Shown: piece by piece, positions 34,852 to 45,000 of the stretch
Position numbering within the stretch: the stretch's first letter is position 1
How the letters are laid out: every line of letters starts with the position of its first letter
DNA from: Sphingobacterium psychroaquaticum
GTDB taxonomy: Bacteria > Bacteroidota > Bacteroidia > Sphingobacteriales > Sphingobacteriaceae
Assembly (NCBI RefSeq): GCF_900177625.1
Contig: NZ_FXAU01000003.1
Span: 248,001 to 312,000 of the forward strand
Direction of reading: 5' to 3'
Length of the DNA stretch: 64,000 bases
Program-made: the position numbers and the translations under genes
Notes under the pieces: generated by a model
What the model was told of the DNA's origin: nothing
Seen by the model: the letters and a program-made list of their open reading frames with translations, nothing else
The model's database searches: none

Positions 34852-37170
34852 ATGCTAATCAAGAGCGTAGCAATAAATAGCAATATTAAAGAAACCTTAG
34901 GCTTGGAACAGCGTTTATCATTAATGCCGTTTCAACGCTTTTTATTAAAAAATATAGCTGATCCGGTTCAGCAGAGTAACATTATTCCTAAACTTGTGAT
35001 GGAATATTTGGAAGGTGTTTTGATGGAGCGCGGGGAACCGACTCCTGAAAATTTATCGGAGTTTACAGATGTTTTTGGATTGATTCATCGGTTGACAAAT
35101 AGTATTACGAATCTGGACGATCGTTTTTGGGGCTTGGCCTTTCCTGTTCCGGATAAAGCATTTTTTGGACGGGACACTTTTTATGACCTACTCGATAGCG
35201 ATCTGACGTTGCTGCCCGATAGCGGGGGAGCCCCTTTTTATCCCGATATAGCCTTTACGAATAAACTGTTGTACATTCTTGTCTTGGAGCGCTTTTATGG
35301 GATCAAAGGAGTTGACTCCAATATGCGCTATGTTTATTTTAAGCATGGTGTACCACAATATGTGGAACTGAAAGTCGATTTTTCCTTTGTGGAAGTCGCC
35401 TTAAAAGGTGAGCTTCCCAGATTAGATTTTAGCTGTCTCCGGGATAAAAATGTGGAAGGGTTTGATGATATAGAACCGCTACTTTCTTCCATTAATCTCG
35501 AAGCTTTTAGTTTTACGGGTATCTCCATCTTACGTTTTGTGGATTGCAATCGGGAGCAGGTTTTTAATAAAGTGCAACAAATTGTAGCCGATCTGAGCCG
35601 GTTTGAAAAACAATCCTTCCATCGGGATGTCTCGAGTATTTTGTCTACGATGGTGGGAACGACTGCTATTTCCCATTCTTTTTTTCCTGTTTTGGAGTTA
35701 AATGGCTTTCCTATCCTGAAGTCAGATTTAGTGAAAGACAGTATCTTTTTTGGAGAATTGATATTGAAGGAACGCGAAAAATGTCAGAGTGGAATTTTTG
35801 ATTACTTGAAAGCCCCTTATACCATTTCCTATGGTGTGGAAACAGGGATGGACAGCTTTGATGAGACTTTAATAGCGCATTTAAAGCAGTTGAAACTTGC
35901 CTCATACGTGTGTTTTCCTTTACGGCATAATGGTGACCTGGTCGGATTTTTGGAGCTTTATAGCCGAGATTTAAAATTTGATAATGAAAAGGTGGTAAGT
36001 ATTGCGCCTTATATGCCGATGCTAACTTTATTGGCGTACGAGCTCGCGGTCGGCTTTAAAGCAAAGTTGAATCAAGTTATACTTCAGAATTTCACCTCCC
36101 TGCAAGAGGCCGTTCAATGGCGATTTAATCAGGTGGCAGCCCATTACCTGTTGGAACCAAAGCTTGAAAAAATTCTCTTTGAGAACGTGTATCCACTCTA
36201 CGGGGCCGTTGATATTAAAAATTCAACTTTACTACGCAATCTGGCTTATAAGAAAGATAGTTTATACCGTATTAACCAACTGGATCAAATCCTCAGAACA
36301 ATCCCAGTTCATCGTGCTACAGAGCAACAGTTTATGATGCGCTTGGAACATATCACACAGTGGTTGAATGAGGGGTATATAGATAAGTATCTTGTTGATA
36401 TTTTATCTTTCTTTCAAGAAGAGGTTCCTGTTTTTATGGATAATTTACCGCTCGATAACGCCGAGATACAGGAATTACGCGATATGTATCGCGAAGGTGA
36501 GGATATCGTTCGTGGAAAGAACAATCGTTTCGCTATGGCCTTTGAACAGTCCTTATCTACACTAAACCAGATGATCAATAAGGAGCTGACTACATTTAAC
36601 CAATATATACAGGATCGATACCCTTCATATTTTGAAAAATTTCGTACCGATGGGGTGGAGTATGATGCGTATGTTGGCCAATCTATTACACCCGCGAAAG
36701 TCTTTAATGTGGAATTGCTGCGAGAGTTTAGGAAACAGCAAGTCATATCGATGGCAGAAATCGGACAACAGGCGCACGCGATTATTGATGATCTGCCCAT
36801 TGCTTTGGAAACAACCCAGCTCATTTTTATTCACCCCAATCCGATTGCCATAAGTTTTCGACAGGATGAACGCCGTTTCGATGTGGAAGGTGGATATAAT
36901 ATCAGATACCAGATGATTAAAAAACGTATTGACAAGGCGCTTATTAAGGATACGAAAGAAAGATTGGTCCAACCGGGATGTATTGCCTTGGTATATGCGA
37001 CAAGACGTGTAGAGGAAGAGTTGAAAGGTATTCTGAAGGAAGTTCATGAAATGGGACTGATCGGTGCAAATATTGAGAGTCTCGTGCTGGAGGAATTACA
37101 AGGTTTGAATGAATTACGTGCATTGCGGGTTCGTATAGCTGGATTTGGACAAACAGCTTTATTCCGTTAA
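34852..37170 (+). CDS. Large GAF-domain protein of unknown function
   Basis: A 772-residue protein without signal peptide or membrane helices. A GAF-like sensor domain sits at about residues 235-405, where HNGDLVGFLELYSRD is typical of the second half of the fold. The flanking regions are long, helical and unfamiliar; the C-terminal stretch includes KRIDKALIKDTKERLVQPGC. No kinase, cyclase or phosphodiesterase output domain is evident. Its position between the phosphoesterase and the barrel gene, 14 bases before the latter, suggests a cytosolic role in the same process. Confidence 0.72.
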   Translation: MLIKSVAINSNIKETLGLEQRLSLMPFQRFLLKNIADPVQQSNIIPKLVMEYLEGVLMERGEPTPENLSEFTDVFGLIHRLTNSITNLDDRFWGLAFPVPDKAFFGRDTFYDLLDSDLTLLPDSGGAPFYPDIAFTNKLLYILVLERFYGIKGVDSNMRYVYFKHGVPQYVELKVDFSFVEVALKGELPRLDFSCLRDKNVEGFDDIEPLLSSINLEAFSFTGISILRFVDCNREQVFNKVQQIVADLSRFEKQSFHRDVSSILSTMVGTTAISHSFFPVLELNGFPILKSDLVKDSIFFGELILKEREKCQSGIFDYLKAPYTISYGVETGMDSFDETLIAHLKQLKLASYVCFPLRHNGDLVGFLELYSRDLKFDNEKVVSIAPYMPMLTLLAYELAVGFKAKLNQVILQNFTSLQEAVQWRFNQVAAHYLLEPKLEKILFENVYPLYGAVDIKNSTLLRNLAYKKDSLYRINQLDQILRTIPVHRATEQQFMMRLEHITQWLNEGYIDKYLVDILSFFQEEVPVFMDNLPLDNAEIQELRDMYREGEDIVRGKNNRFAMAFEQSLSTLNQMINKELTTFNQYIQDRYPSYFEKFRTDGVEYDAYVGQSITPAKVFNVELLREFRKQQVISMAEIGQQAHAIIDDLPIALETTQLIFIHPNPIAISFRQDERRFDVEGGYNIRYQMIKKRIDKALIKDTKERLVQPGCIALVYATRRVEEELKGILKEVHEMGLIGANIESLVLEELQGLNELRALRVRIAGFGQTALFR

Positions 37171-37184
37171 ATAGATACAAAACT

Positions 37185-39746
37185 ATGGACAAATGTTTCC
37201 GTCTTTTCTGTTTGTGGTTTTGCTTCGTTTCCGTCGCAGCCGCGCAGCAAACCGATAGTATTACCACTATAATTGCCGCTGAATATGATCAAGTTGGTGC
37301 CACGCACCGGTTTTGGTTAGGCGATAGTTATCGAAAGCTATATAATACGCCGGTCAAGATGCGGGTAGCAGATTTGAGTACAGAAAAGGGAGGTTTAACA
37401 GTCATCAAGCTTGGTGGGGGGATGCAAACGCAGTCCTTACGGATGGTAGACCCGACCGGCCGTGAATGGGTTTTGCGTTCTATTCAGAAGTTTCCAGAAC
37501 GAAGTTTGCCAGAAAGTCTGCGTAAAACAATTGCAAAAGATATTGTTCAAGATCAGATTTCTATCGCGCATCCTTTTGGAGCGTTAACAGTTCCTCCATT
37601 TAATCGTGCACTGGATATTCCGCATGTTGTGCCGGAGCTTATTTATGTTGGAGACGATGCGCGACTAGGAGAATATCGTGATATCTTCAAAAATAGGCCA
37701 TACATGTTTGAAGCGCGAATGCCTTTTGCAGATGAGAAGACGGATAATACGGAAAAGGTTATCCGTAAGTTACAAGAAGATAATGATATTGAGGTCGATC
37801 AGAAGCTTACTTTGCGGGCTCGTTTTTTAGATATGCTCTTAGGGGATTGGGATCGACATGAAGATAACTGGCGCTGGGATCCCGAGAAAGATAAAGGGAA
37901 GAAGATTTATACACCTGTACCACGAGATCGAGATAAAGTTTATTATAAAACTTCAGGTGTTTTCCCTGTACTTTTATCTTACCAATGGCTGAAAGCACAC
38001 TTACAGCCCTTCAGTCCGCATATTCGTAATGTGGCACACTGGAACTTCAATGCCCGGCATTTTGATCGCTTTTTTCTCTATAAACTGGATAGGGAAGGCT
38101 GGGAGAAGGAGATTCGCTATATGCAGGCTGTGATGACCGATTCACTGATTCATGAAGCTATGTTGGCCATGCCGGATACCATAGTGAAGCTGAGTGCTGC
38201 CGAGCTGGAACATAATGTACGGTCACGTAGGGATGAGTTGCTTGTGACCGGACTGGAATACTATAGCGCGCTAAGCCGCGTAGTGGACATACCTTTGTCA
38301 GCGAAGACAGAGTTTATCGATGTCACGTATCAGGAGGATGGAGCCGTGCGTGTACTGGTTCGTAATAAAAAGAAAGACGGTAGTGTGGGGCGAACATTAA
38401 TGGATCGTAAATTTAGTCCGACTGAAACCAAGGAAGTACGTATCTACGGTCTTTCGGGTGAAGATGAGTACCAAGTCCAGGGGGGTGGAAGATCACCGAT
38501 ACGCGTACGACTTATTGGTGGCCAACAAGATGATCGTTATTCTGTTTCCGAAGATTTTAAAAACGGTAAGCGACTATATATATACGATAGTAAAGATGCT
38601 TTAACAGACTCCCCTGTTTCAGGCAAGTCTATTCGTTACCGACTCGATAAAGACACCGCTGTACATCGGTTTGAATATGACAACTTTGTTTACGATCGGA
38701 AAGGTGTGTTGGTAAATTTTAACTATGGTATAGATCGAGGATTAATTCTTGGCGCAGGGTACGTGATAGAAAACCAAGGGTTCCGCAAGTCTCCATTTGC
38801 ATATAGACATACCATTATGGCTAATTACCTCACCGGTCGGAAATCGTTTATGTTCGATTATAAAGGAGAGTTCAAACAGCTGGTGGCGGGACATGATCTT
38901 GTTGTTAATGTTTCATCGTTGGGGCCAAAGAATCTGAGTAATTTCTTTGGCTATGGTAATGAAACCGTGTTTGAGAAAGGTGAGGACCGAGGTATTGACT
39001 ATTATCGTAATCGTTATGATGTTGTTTCTGGGGATATCTTTCTAGCGAAGCGCTTGCTCAAAAATATGATTTTCTATTACGGTTCCTCTTCTGAATTTTA
39101 CGCTAGCTCCGTAAAGAATAATGAGGAACGATTCTTGGAAGACTACCAGATAGCGCATCCCGAAGAGGCCTTTTTTGGGAGCAAATGGTTTACCGGTGCA
39201 TCCGTTGGAGCGGTTCTCGATACGCGAGATCATAAGACCAATCCGAAATCCGGGATCTATATGGAAACAGCTTTTAACTGGAACGCAGAATTAGGTGGTG
39301 ATCATAAGAGCTATACCAGTTTAAAAAATGTCGTTAATTTTTATCATACGTTTGGAAAAGATAGGTTGACTATCGCCAATCGGACTGGCCTAGATGCCGT
39401 TTGGGGTTCGCCATACTTTTTCCAACACGCCCAGATTGGTGGAGAAAATAGCCTTCGCGGTTATAATTCGCGACGGTTTACAGGGAAAACAGCATTGTAT
39501 AACAACCTAGAGACAAGGTTGAAGCTTCTCAGTTTTAATTCCTATCTCATTCCCGGGACAATGGGGCTTTTAACTTTCTATGATGTGGGACGCGTATGGA
39601 TGCGTGAAGAAAAGTCTAATACATGGCATAGTGGTTACGGTGGAGGCCTTTATTTTATGCCTGCGGATCTGTTGCTTATACAAGCGGCATTCGGATTCAG
39701 CAGAGAAGCTACCTTACCGTATATTCGGGTAGGGCTGAGCTTTTAA
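37185..39746 (+). CDS. BamA/D15-type outer membrane protein with kinase-like N-terminal domain
   Basis: An 853-residue protein with a signal peptide (to about residue 20). Residues 45-300 carry a Gly-rich turn (KLGGGMQTQSLRM, 75-87), an invariant-looking WVLRS (95-99), GDWDRHEDNW (220-229) and VPRDRDK (245-251). The D-R-H-x-x-N and D-x-D spacing recalls HipA/FAM20-type kinase active sites; this is inference. The C-terminal 350 residues form a surface-antigen barrel, with GGENSLRGYNSRRF, the (V/L)RGY motif of Omp85 proteins, near residue 757. It ends in a typical barrel strand (IRVGLSF). It closes the 31.5-39.7 kb run. Confidence 0.82.
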   Translation: MDKCFRLFCLWFCFVSVAAAQQTDSITTIIAAEYDQVGATHRFWLGDSYRKLYNTPVKMRVADLSTEKGGLTVIKLGGGMQTQSLRMVDPTGREWVLRSIQKFPERSLPESLRKTIAKDIVQDQISIAHPFGALTVPPFNRALDIPHVVPELIYVGDDARLGEYRDIFKNRPYMFEARMPFADEKTDNTEKVIRKLQEDNDIEVDQKLTLRARFLDMLLGDWDRHEDNWRWDPEKDKGKKIYTPVPRDRDKVYYKTSGVFPVLLSYQWLKAHLQPFSPHIRNVAHWNFNARHFDRFFLYKLDREGWEKEIRYMQAVMTDSLIHEAMLAMPDTIVKLSAAELEHNVRSRRDELLVTGLEYYSALSRVVDIPLSAKTEFIDVTYQEDGAVRVLVRNKKKDGSVGRTLMDRKFSPTETKEVRIYGLSGEDEYQVQGGGRSPIRVRLIGGQQDDRYSVSEDFKNGKRLYIYDSKDALTDSPVSGKSIRYRLDKDTAVHRFEYDNFVYDRKGVLVNFNYGIDRGLILGAGYVIENQGFRKSPFAYRHTIMANYLTGRKSFMFDYKGEFKQLVAGHDLVVNVSSLGPKNLSNFFGYGNETVFEKGEDRGIDYYRNRYDVVSGDIFLAKRLLKNMIFYYGSSSEFYASSVKNNEERFLEDYQIAHPEEAFFGSKWFTGASVGAVLDTRDHKTNPKSGIYMETAFNWNAELGGDHKSYTSLKNVVNFYHTFGKDRLTIANRTGLDAVWGSPYFFQHAQIGGENSLRGYNSRRFTGKTALYNNLETRLKLLSFNSYLIPGTMGLLTFYDVGRVWMREEKSNTWHSGYGGGLYFMPADLLLIQAAFGFSREATLPYIRVGLSF

Positions 39747-39863
39747 TTTTTTAGAAAAAGAAGTGGATACGAGGGTACTCTAGTCACACTAAAGCAATAA
39801 ATATTACGGGTTCATTTTTTTGAAAATTAAAGTACTATTTTCGTTGCTCACTTTTTTTCTTTT

Positions 39864-40760
39864 ATGTCCGACGATATAATTACGTTCCTGAAATTAGAAG
39901 ATCTAACCGAAACAGCTGACCCGCCGCTTCGGAATAAGGAGTATTTTGTGTTAGATGGAAACAGTAAAAATCTACGTATCCAACCGAAGAAACTTTATCG
40001 TGCTGGATATTTTGGATTGATGCTGTTGCAAGAAGGAAGCTCGTATTATAGTATCGGCGACCATGAATACCAAATTACAAAGGGTGATATTCTTTTCTGC
40101 GTCCCGCAGGAAGCGTTTAAACTGATTTATGTATCACCGGATGTGCGTGTTAAGCAGATCTTCTTCTCGATAGATATGATTTCAGATGCTGGATTCAACT
40201 ACCGGTCTAATGACATTTTGAAGAGCTTTTCAAATAACCCTTCCTATATTATCCGCCATGAGTCAGATCTCTTTAGACGTCTTTCCTTTCATATGGACGA
40301 ATTGGCTACGCTTAATAAACGTACCACAGAAAACTACTATGGCAACGATATGATGTGGCATCACTTCTCGTTGTTGATGTATGATGTTGAGAACTATATT
40401 CGAGGATCTGAAGAAGCAGTGATCAATACCTCACGGGAAGAAGAATTAACCACAACGTTCTTTGGTTTGGTGCGGGAGCACTATATCGCGCACCATGATG
40501 TACAGTTTTATGCGGATCAGCTTTATGTGAGTAGAAAATACCTCAGCCGAATCGTGAAGAAGACCATGTGCAAATCGCCCAAGGATATTATCAATCAGGT
40601 GCTCCTTATTGAAGCCAAAATTTTGCTTCGCAATTCCACGAGTAATGTAAGCGAAGTGGCGCATAGTCTCAATTTTTCTGATACGGCTGTCTTTAGTAAA
40701 TTTTTCAAGAAATTAACCGGACGGAAGCCTAGTGAGTACAAGATGGATGACCTGTTCTAA
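39864..40760 (+). CDS. AraC family transcriptional regulator
   Basis: A 298-residue protein with an N-terminal cupin-like sensing domain (GSSYYSIGDHEYQITKGD) and a C-terminal double helix-turn-helix (QFYADQLYVSRKYLSRIVKK and VSEVAHSLNFSDTAVFSKFF, then TGRKPSEYK). It lies 154 bases upstream of the RND efflux operon on the same strand and most likely controls it, as is common for such pairs. Confidence 0.9.
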   Translation: MSDDIITFLKLEDLTETADPPLRNKEYFVLDGNSKNLRIQPKKLYRAGYFGLMLLQEGSSYYSIGDHEYQITKGDILFCVPQEAFKLIYVSPDVRVKQIFFSIDMISDAGFNYRSNDILKSFSNNPSYIIRHESDLFRRLSFHMDELATLNKRTTENYYGNDMMWHHFSLLMYDVENYIRGSEEAVINTSREEELTTTFFGLVREHYIAHHDVQFYADQLYVSRKYLSRIVKKTMCKSPKDIINQVLLIEAKILLRNSTSNVSEVAHSLNFSDTAVFSKFFKKLTGRKPSEYKMDDLF

Positions 40761-40833
40761 TAGGCAGTGAAAGCTCTGTCACGTTTGTGTCTAATTGTAT
40801 TTTTCGAGCCTTCGAAGTGTCTTTTGGACAAAT

Positions 40834-40865
40834 TTTGGCGTCTTAGCGTTTGATTTGTACGTTTC
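40834..40865 (+). promoter_or_regulatory. Promoter candidate of the RND efflux operon
   Basis: TTTG (40834-40837), a 20-base spacer and TACGTTTC (40858-40865), one base off TAnnTTTG. The adaptor gene start follows at 40915. Confidence 0.45.
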
Positions 40866-40914
40866 CAAAATGATGACTTTTGCATCACACAAAATTATTA
40901 AAGCAAAATTCATT

Positions 40915-42066
40915 ATGAAGCGAAATCACGTTTTTACGTCATCGTTATTTTTCATCCTTTCCCTCCTTGTATTTGTCGGCTGTCGACAAAATAGTCAAGG
41001 TGGTGCTTATGAGCAAGGACCTGCCGAGGTGCCAATGGGCACTGTAACTACGGGTAATGCCGTTATGCAAAGTGAATATGCTGCTTCGATCGAAGGTGTT
41101 TCCAATATTGAGATACGTCCGCAGGTGTCTGGCTATTTAAGCAAGATTCTTGTCGACGAAGGCGACTATGTCCGTGCCGGGCAACCTCTTTTCAAAATAG
41201 AAGACCGCGTGTATCAGGAGCAGCTGAACAGTGCGCGCGCTAGTGTGGCTGCTGCTGAAGCAAACCTGGTAACCGCAAAGATCAACCTGGACCGGAAGCA
41301 AGAGTTAGTAAAGAGCAAGATTGTTTCGGACTTACAGGTTCAAGAAGCAGATGCCGCTTACAATGCTGCTCGCGCATCGGTAGCGCAGGCGAAATCGGCA
41401 GTCGAGTCGGCTCGTATTAATGTAGACTTCTCGGTTATAAAAGCACCAGTTAGTGGTTACATTGGAAGATTCAATTACCGCTTAGGAAGTTTGTTGTCTC
41501 CAACCAATCAATTGCCTATTACCGTGGTTTCCGACAATCATCAGGTCTACACGTATTTTAGTTTAAGTGAAAATGATTTCGCTACTTTTCAACGTGTCAA
41601 TGCCGGAAATACGATAGCGGAGAAACTGCGCAATACAGCACCGGTAAGTTTACTCTTGTCAGATGGCCTTGCTTATGGTCTAAAAGGAAAGATCGATGCG
41701 GTAGAGGGGCAGTTTAATAAAAGTACAGGTTCGATTACACTACGCGCTAAGTTTGATAATCCCAAAGTGGAACTGCGAAGCGGCAACACCGGAAAGATCG
41801 TGATGGAAAGAGAGATGGTTGACGTTGTCTTATTCCCAATCGCATCTACGGTTACAGTACAAGATAAAGTATTTGCCTACACGGTTGACAAAGAGAGTAA
41901 AGTACTACAGATTCCGATTGGAGTGATCGGGAAATCAGGTGACAATTTTATTATTACCGATGGTTTGAAAGCTGGCGATAAGTTTATCGCAAAAGGTTTT
42001 GAACGTTTACAAACTGGAATGCCTGTTGTGGAACAAAAGCAGGTTGCAGCAAGTAAATCGGAATAA
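40915..42066 (+). CDS. RND efflux periplasmic adaptor (membrane fusion protein)
   Basis: A 383-residue lipoprotein of the AcrA/MexA type. The signal peptide ends VFVGC (Cys23). The biotinyl-lipoyl half motif GYLSKILVDEGDYVRAGQPL, a long coiled-coil hairpin with Ala-rich helices (about residues 115-165) and the second lipoyl half (FSVIKAPVSGYIGR) are in order. It links the inner membrane pump to the outer membrane channel. I start at the ATG at 40915; the frame is open back to 40795 without signal-like sequence. It is the first of three genes: adaptor, pump, channel. Confidence 0.93.
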   Translation: MKRNHVFTSSLFFILSLLVFVGCRQNSQGGAYEQGPAEVPMGTVTTGNAVMQSEYAASIEGVSNIEIRPQVSGYLSKILVDEGDYVRAGQPLFKIEDRVYQEQLNSARASVAAAEANLVTAKINLDRKQELVKSKIVSDLQVQEADAAYNAARASVAQAKSAVESARINVDFSVIKAPVSGYIGRFNYRLGSLLSPTNQLPITVVSDNHQVYTYFSLSENDFATFQRVNAGNTIAEKLRNTAPVSLLLSDGLAYGLKGKIDAVEGQFNKSTGSITLRAKFDNPKVELRSGNTGKIVMEREMVDVVLFPIASTVTVQDKVFAYTVDKESKVLQIPIGVIGKSGDNFIITDGLKAGDKFIAKGFERLQTGMPVVEQKQVAASKSE

Positions 42067-42098
42067 AGTAGGGTAGCAAAAAATAAAGAACACTTTTC

Positions 42099-45000
42099 AT
42101 GTTAAAGAATATTATAAAACGCCCCGTACTGGCGACGGTGATTTCCGTATTGCTGGTTATCCTCGGGGTGGTGGGTATGCTGAGCTTACCTATTACTAAA
42201 TTTCCAGATATCGCGCCACCGACGGTTATGGTTACGGCAGTATATCCTGGTGCAAATGCCGAAACGATTGCTCGTTCGGTAGCCCCTCCGTTAGAAAATG
42301 CGATTAACGGTGTGGAGAATATGGATTATATTACCTCTACGGCGAGTAATGATGGTACGCTACAGATTACTGTAATTTTTAAGCTAGGGACAGATCCCGA
42401 TCAAGCAGCCATCAACGTGCAAAATAGGGTTGCACAGGTAACCAATCAGATGCCTGCAGAGGTAATTCAGGCTGGTATTACAACGTTGAAACGCCAAAAT
42501 AGTATGATCGCGATGGTAACGTTGACCAGTAAAGATGGATCTATGGATGACCTTTTTCTGGAAAACTACGGTAAAATCAATGTTGTCCCAGAGCTGAAAC
42601 GTATCAAAGGTGTGGGGGATGCGATGGTTTATGGTAACAAGGATTATTCGATGCGGGTATGGTTGGATCCAAATAAGCTCAATTCGTATAACCTGACGCC
42701 AAACGATGTTGCGCGTGCAATTCAGTCCCAAAACTTAGAGGCAGCACCGGGACGTTTCGGAGAGATGACCACCGAGGTGAAGGAATATGTGATGCGTTAT
42801 AAAGGTAAGTTCACCGAGCCGGAAGAATACGAAAATATTGTTGTCCGGGCACAGAGTGACGGGTCAGTTTTGCGTTTGAAAGATGTCGCTAAGGTTGAGT
42901 TTGCAGCCTACAGTTATAATGTTACTTCGCGCTATAATGAAAAACCTTCGGTTACGATGGCAATTTTTCAGATGAGTGGATCCAATGCTAATGAGGTTCA
43001 GATCGCTTTACAAGAGCGTATGAAGGAATTGGAAAAATCATTCCCGGGAACGATGGAGTATAAGATTCCATATGCGACGAAAGATTCCCTAGATCAATCC
43101 ATCAGTCAGGTAATAACCACCCTGATTGAGGCATTTATTTTGGTATTCATTGTTGTATTTATCTTCTTACAAGATCTTCGATCGACCTTAATCCCGGCGA
43201 TTGCGGTTCCGGTCTCTATTGTAGGTACGTTCTTCTTTATGAAGATTTTCGGATTCTCTATCAATATCTTGACGTTGTTCGCACTGGTTCTGGCGATCGG
43301 TATCGTGGTGGATGATGCGATTGTCGTTGTCGAAGCAGTACATGCCAAGATGGAGAAGAAGCGATTGAATGCACGCGCGGCAACCATGTCGGCGATGGGC
43401 GAGATATCTGGCGCGATTGTTTCCATCACGTTGGTGATGGCGGCGGTATTTGTTCCGGTAGCTTTTATGGATGGTTCTACGGGGTTGTTCTATCAACAGT
43501 TTGCCTTAACCTTGGCTATTGCGATTGTAATTTCCGCTGTTAACGCATTGACCTTAAGTCCGGCATTATGCGCAATCCTACTGAAGCAACATGATGCAGA
43601 CGGACACGGACATAAAAAGCTAGGTTTTAAAGAACGTTTCTTTGCGGGCTTCAATGCTTCCTTTGATAAGTTAACGTTCCGTTACGGAAAGGCTATATTA
43701 TTAATGTTGAAACGCAAGTGGATAGCTTTCTCTATTCTAGCCATTTTTGGTGGGTTATTCGCTTGGTATTCGATGACAACACCAAAGGGGTTTATTCCTG
43801 ACGAGGATCAAGGTTTTATCATCGTTACCGTTAACTTGGCACCAGGTGCATCGAAGGACCGAACGGAAAAAGTTGTCGCTGATGTAGAAGGCATGTTGAT
43901 GAAGAATCCGGCGGTGCATGAAATTATGTCTGTAGATGGGTTAAACCTGTTTAGTGGTTCAATGTCCTCTTCTGCGGCTTCGCTTTTCGTGAAGCTTAAG
44001 GATTCGAAAGATCGCGGCGAGGTGCGTGATATCAATGCTATTATTGGACAGGTGCAAGGTGCGCTGATGTCAGATAAACGCGCTAATTTCTTAGTTCTGA
44101 ATACACCTACGGTAGATGGTTTTGGAAATACCAGTGGTATGGAATTGGTGTTACAAGATCGTAATAATGGTGATTTACAAAAATTAGGTCATATCTCTTA
44201 TGGTATGATGGGCGCCTTAATGCAGCGTCCGGAAGTTGCACTTGCCTATACCACTTTTGATGCCTCTTATCCGCAATTTGAGGTGGTCGTTGATGAAGTA
44301 AAAGCAGCACAATTGGGTGTTACGGTAAGTGATGTCATGAATGTGATGCAAGGTTATTATGGAAGTATCCAGGCTTCTGATTTTAATAGATTTGGAAAGT
44401 ATTACCGGGTATTGGTACAATCTTCACCGGATAAGAGAGGAGATGAAAAAACCTTACAAGGCGTCTTTGTGAAGAATGCGAGCCAAGAAATGGTACCCTT
44501 AAGTACGTTGGTTACCTTAAAGCCTATTACGGGACCCGAGGTGGTGGAGCGCTTTAACCTATTCAATGCTTCGAATTTAACGGTTATGCCAGCGCCTGGC
44601 TTCAGTACGGGGCAAGCAATGGCTGCAATTGAAGAGGTGAGTCAGCAGGTTCTTCCTCCGGGATACACCTACGATTATAAAGGAATGAGTCGAGAGGAAA
44701 GTCAAGCGACATCGCAAACGACGGTAATCTTTATTCTGTGTATTGTGTTTGTATACTTTTTGTTGTCGGCACAATATGAGAGTTATATTTTACCATTTGC
44801 AGTTTTACTCTCGATCCCTGCGGGTCTGTCGGGCGTATTTATGGGGATTGGTATGGCCGGTATTGCGAACAATATATATGTGCAGATTGCGATGGTCATG
44901 TTAATCGGTCTACTGGCTAAAAACGGTATCTTGATTATTGAGTTTGCGATACAGCGTCGACGTGCAGGAAAAAGCCTTATTGCAGCAGCAGTGGAGGGAG

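Noticed and set aside
40795..40914. Upstream extension of the RND adaptor frame
   Set aside because: It crosses the probable promoter and lacks a signal peptide; the lipoprotein signal starts at 40915.
43106..43496. Overlapping frames of about 100 codons opposite the RND pump
   Set aside because: Shadows of the pump's hydrophobic coding bias, with no independent support.
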